From Pseudoalteromonas peptidolytica (GTDB lineage Bacteria; Pseudomonadota; Gammaproteobacteria; Enterobacterales; Alteromonadaceae): a stretch of 64,000 nucleotides of DNA. Below, in pieces: positions 61,364-64,000 of this stretch. How positions within the stretch are numbered: the first letter of the stretch is position 1; the number at the start of each line of letters is the position of its first letter. Both the position numbers and the translations under genes were made by a program. The notes beneath the pieces were generated by a model, which ran no database searches, was not told the origin of the DNA, and saw only the letters and a program-made list of their open reading frames with translations. The DNA lies in NCBI RefSeq assembly GCF_012641745.1, contig NZ_WEHZ01000008.1, positions 1-64,000 of the forward strand, read 5' to 3'.

Positions 61364-63751
61364 ATGAAACTAAAAAATTTATCTCAGTTAGGGGTATATC
61401 ATGTTGGGGTGATAACCACGTTGAGCTGTGTGTTTATGGTTATGTTAGTGGCAATGGCGATGTTACATAGTTTGTACTTGTCTGCGTTGCCATACCCAGA
61501 CTCTGAACGCATCGTTAAGCTGGAATATCCGATGTTTGATGAAAAAGGTGATGAAAGCAGCGAAGCTTTTAACTACCCCTCTTTGATGCACTTATACGAG
61601 CATAAACCAGAGTCAATTGAGCAACTTGCATTGGTACACTACGGTGAGCAGTTATTAACTTCGCATGCACACATGCCACGTGTAGAAACTGCTTATGTAT
61701 CACCAGAGTGGTTTAACATTTTTGATATGCCATTGGCATTAGGACGCGCGATAACGGAGCCTGCAACCCAAAGCAATCCAGTTGCGGTGTTGAGTTTTGA
61801 AGCGTGGCAGGCACACTTTAACGGCGACCCTAATATTCTCAATACAACCGTCAAGCTTGATGAACAACAATTTACCATTGTAGGTGTGGTGGCACAGGAT
61901 TTTACAGAACCTAACTTAAAAATGTTGTCCCACCGAACAGCAGTATGGTTACCTTGGCAATACAATTTAACCTCAGAAGAGGCTAAGCCTTATTGGTGGA
62001 ATCGTTACCCATTAAATTTAATGGTGGGAAAGTTGGCACCCACGACAACACACCGAGAGGTTTCACTTTCTCTTTCTAATGAAATGAATACGTTATGGCA
62101 AAGCAAGGTGAGTGAAAGTGAATACTTTGCGGGGTGGAGTATCGGAGTCAGGGCGGTTCCATTGAAAACCATAATGCTTGGTAAATCTCCTATTTTGTTG
62201 GTTGGTATATTTGCCGCATCGCTCGGTCTACTCGCCATTGCACTGCTGAATATTTGTAATTTGTATTTGGCTAGACTCAGCCAGATCCAGCGAAAATTAG
62301 CTATTCAAGCTGTTGTTGGCGCCAAGGTAAAAGACATTGCATGGTCACAATGGCTGCCATTATTAAAGCTGTGTTTTGGCTCTGTGGTGATAGCCATAAT
62401 TGTGGGCTATTTTCTGTGTGAGTTGCTACAGCAACAATTACTTGGTCTGTTACCACAAGCACAACTGATAACACTAACATGGCAAAGCGTTGCGGCGCTG
62501 TGCATGGTTGCGTTACTAACAAGTGGTTTGCTGCTAGGTGGTGGTATGTCTGCGATACGTTATCAGCGGTTGGCGAAAGTACTAAAGCAAAGTGGTAAAG
62601 GAAGCGCTGTGGTAGTCAGCAAGCGCGTACAAACATTAATGGCCATCAGCCAGCTCAGTCTTTCTGTCATGTTGATTTTCTTTTGTTTGCAAGTGGGGCT
62701 GTCCGCATTGAGTCACTTACAGCAGTCCTACGCGGTGGACTTAGAAAATAAGTATGAAATGGTATTGTATGCGCCAGACAGTATGTCCGCATCTGAATAC
62801 CAACAGGTAATGCACCAAGCCAGTGAGGTATTAGTCAATTTACCTGAAGTTACAGCTGTCAGTCGTAGTCGCTCACCTATAGAGTTAGGTTCAGGAACTT
62901 GGTCACTCCAAGAGGTGACTACGCTTGAACGCGTGCACCCTGTTGGGCGAGTTATTGATAGCCAATACTTCGAATTTTTCTCGTTAGAATTATTAGAAGG
63001 GCGGTTTTTTGATAGTGAAGAGGTGCGCAGCGGTGAGCAACAACTCATCATTAATAAAACCTTTGCAGAGCAACTTGGTGGACAAGAGCAGGCACTTGGA
63101 AAGTTTCTCAGTTTCAATATTACAGATGACAGCGCCGCTTTTGAAATTATTGGCATCGTCGCCGATTTAGTCGAACCCGGAAAGCCACTGCAACCACATG
63201 TCTACAACGCGGTACTTGGCCAAAATAATATACTATTACAGACTACTATCCCGGTGAACAAAGCACACTTTTCAGCATTGCTAGCGCAAGTACACCCAGC
63301 TTTAAAAATATTTAGCTTTAAGTCTTTGGCTAAGCAGCGAGAGCAATATTTATTAACTGACACATTAGTAACCTATGGTGCACTGTTTCTATTTTCGTTG
63401 GTATTGCTTTTGGTTGTGGTCGGTTTAGCTGGTGTCTATCGCTATGGGCAGTCGCTCAGGTCTACTTATTACGCTACAAAGATGGTAGTAGGGGCTAAAT
63501 TTCAAGATTTACGAATAGAAGTGCTGTATACCCATGTACAACATCTTGGCGTTGCAATTTGTATCGCATTAGCTGGGGTTTTTTTGTTGTCTTGGTATTT
63601 TCAACAGCCCTTTTCTGTTGTCGACTTCATACTCGCTTCGATTGGCATCGTTATTACATCTAGTGTGTGCTTACTTACCTCGTTGCAACGTTTGCTGCGC
63701 ATGCCTTTGAGTGTGCTCATAGATCAGTCTACCGCGACCAAGGAGGTGTAA
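61364..63751 (+). CDS. ABC transporter permease, FtsX/MacB type
   Basis: I start at the ATG at 61364 ('MKLKNLSQLGVYHVGVITTLSC'), a few bases after GAGGG; a GTG at 61346 would overlap the ATPase. The 795-aa protein has a first membrane span (15-40), a MacB-type periplasmic domain ('SPEWFNIFDMPLALGRAIT', 'ILNTTVKLDEQQFTIVGVVAQDF'), FtsX spans (about 275-420), a second periplasmic domain and a terminal FtsX set. The duplicated arrangement is the large type of permease (ADOP-like). Its stop overlaps the next permease start. Confidence 0.85.
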   Translation: MKLKNLSQLGVYHVGVITTLSCVFMVMLVAMAMLHSLYLSALPYPDSERIVKLEYPMFDEKGDESSEAFNYPSLMHLYEHKPESIEQLALVHYGEQLLTSHAHMPRVETAYVSPEWFNIFDMPLALGRAITEPATQSNPVAVLSFEAWQAHFNGDPNILNTTVKLDEQQFTIVGVVAQDFTEPNLKMLSHRTAVWLPWQYNLTSEEAKPYWWNRYPLNLMVGKLAPTTTHREVSLSLSNEMNTLWQSKVSESEYFAGWSIGVRAVPLKTIMLGKSPILLVGIFAASLGLLAIALLNICNLYLARLSQIQRKLAIQAVVGAKVKDIAWSQWLPLLKLCFGSVVIAIIVGYFLCELLQQQLLGLLPQAQLITLTWQSVAALCMVALLTSGLLLGGGMSAIRYQRLAKVLKQSGKGSAVVVSKRVQTLMAISQLSLSVMLIFFCLQVGLSALSHLQQSYAVDLENKYEMVLYAPDSMSASEYQQVMHQASEVLVNLPEVTAVSRSRSPIELGSGTWSLQEVTTLERVHPVGRVIDSQYFEFFSLELLEGRFFDSEEVRSGEQQLIINKTFAEQLGGQEQALGKFLSFNITDDSAAFEIIGIVADLVEPGKPLQPHVYNAVLGQNNILLQTTIPVNKAHFSALLAQVHPALKIFSFKSLAKQREQYLLTDTLVTYGALFLFSLVLLLVVVGLAGVYRYGQSLRSTYYATKMVVGAKFQDLRIEVLYTHVQHLGVAICIALAGVFLLSWYFQQPFSVVDFILASIGIVITSSVCLLTSLQRLLRMPLSVLIDQSTATKEV

Positions 63752-64000
63752 TGAAATATTGGCATGCACAACTCAGTCGAGCCAAACTTAACGTGGTTTT
63801 GGTCATCTTATTGAGCTTATCTTTTGCTGCGTTAATGATGAGCGTTGCGCTATCGTGGCACGCATATCAGCCTTTGCCCTACCCGCAAAGTGACAAGCTG
63901 ATGTGGCTGCGTTCAGACATGGTAGGTGACGATCAAAAAGTGGTCATGGCGCAAGCAATGTCTACGCCCGTCGCATGGCAATTGGCACAGGATAAACAGG
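63751..64000 (+). CDS. ABC transporter permease, N-terminal part (cut by window edge)
   Basis: An ATG at 63751 overlaps the stop of the previous permease (TAATG), with AAGGAGG upstream. The 83 codons seen encode a short cytoplasmic start ('MKYWHAQLSRAKLNVV'), a membrane span (about 16-37) and the beginning of a periplasmic domain ('YQPLPYPQSDKLMWLRSD') that mirrors 'LSALPYPDSERIVKLEYP' of the preceding permease. It is a second permease subunit and continues beyond 64000. Confidence 0.85.
   Translation, partial: MKYWHAQLSRAKLNVVLVILLSLSFAALMMSVALSWHAYQPLPYPQSDKLMWLRSDMVGDDQKVVMAQAMSTPVAWQLAQDKQ

Overview
The window reads as chromosome of a marine gammaproteobacterium, most likely Pseudoalteromonas or a close Alteromonadales relative. 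This is an inference from the gene mix: integron cassettes with long attC sites, many secreted proteases (including a kexin-like S8 protease followed by a small chaperone-like gene), an outer-membrane porin, DUF5117/DUF4953-type zinc metalloproteases and MacB-like ABC export genes. No rRNA, tRNA or CRISPR array was seen.

Region 1 (1-4440) is part of a sedentary integron cassette array. Cassette ORFs all lie on the + strand: a 106-aa unknown, a VOC/glyoxalase-fold protein, an alpha/beta hydrolase and a truncated lipoprotein-like ORF. Each cassette start (GTTRRRY) is the reverse complement of the R'' box at its own end, which fixes the boundaries. An IS110-type transposase remnant sits directly after the R'' box of one attC, and a REP-associated Y1 (HUH) transposase with repeated palindromic ends lies next to it.

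Region 2 (4469-30446) is a complete type VI secretion system (T6SS). Order: divergent metzincin-like protease without signal peptide, then tssA, hcp, tssB, tssC, a second shorter tssC paralogue, tssE, tssF, tssG, tssH(clpV), a periplasmic solute-binding-like gene, an FHA gene, tssJ, tssK, tssL (with C-terminal SPOR-like domain), tssM (Walker A lost), vgrG, a DUF6931-type gene, a 766-aa putative effector, and a convergent PAAR gene. The 766-aa protein carries six tandem motifs, five of them exactly 25 residues apart, that closely resemble the actin-binding beta-thymosin/WH2 motif. With no adjacent candidate immunity gene, this suggests a cargo aimed at eukaryotic cells. It is the most interesting item in the window.

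Region 3 (30582-46041) is mixed housekeeping and accessory genes: a DUF2798/monooxygenase pair with a divergent LysR regulator; an NrtR-like regulator with three TGTC-N5-GACA palindromes upstream; an OmpR-type two-component system; a retropepsin-like lipoprotein; an AhpD-like protein; the S8 protease and its partner; a DUF454 protein; an M20 amidohydrolase interrupted by one in-frame TGA; a porin; a chemotaxis receptor; and a hexose-6-phosphate mutarotase homologue.

Region 4 (46434-64000) has a sigma-54 response regulator/NtrY-like kinase pair, a small membrane protein, a peptidase-MA-like outer-membrane-associated protein, a trypsin-like protease with PKD and PPC domains, a transglutaminase-like/TPR lipoprotein, a PQ-loop protein, a large zinc metalloprotease, and an HlyD-ABC ATPase-permease-permease operon that runs off the right edge. 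That operon is preceded by a sigma-54-type -24/-12 element and an upstream inverted repeat, which may tie it to the response regulator at 46434.
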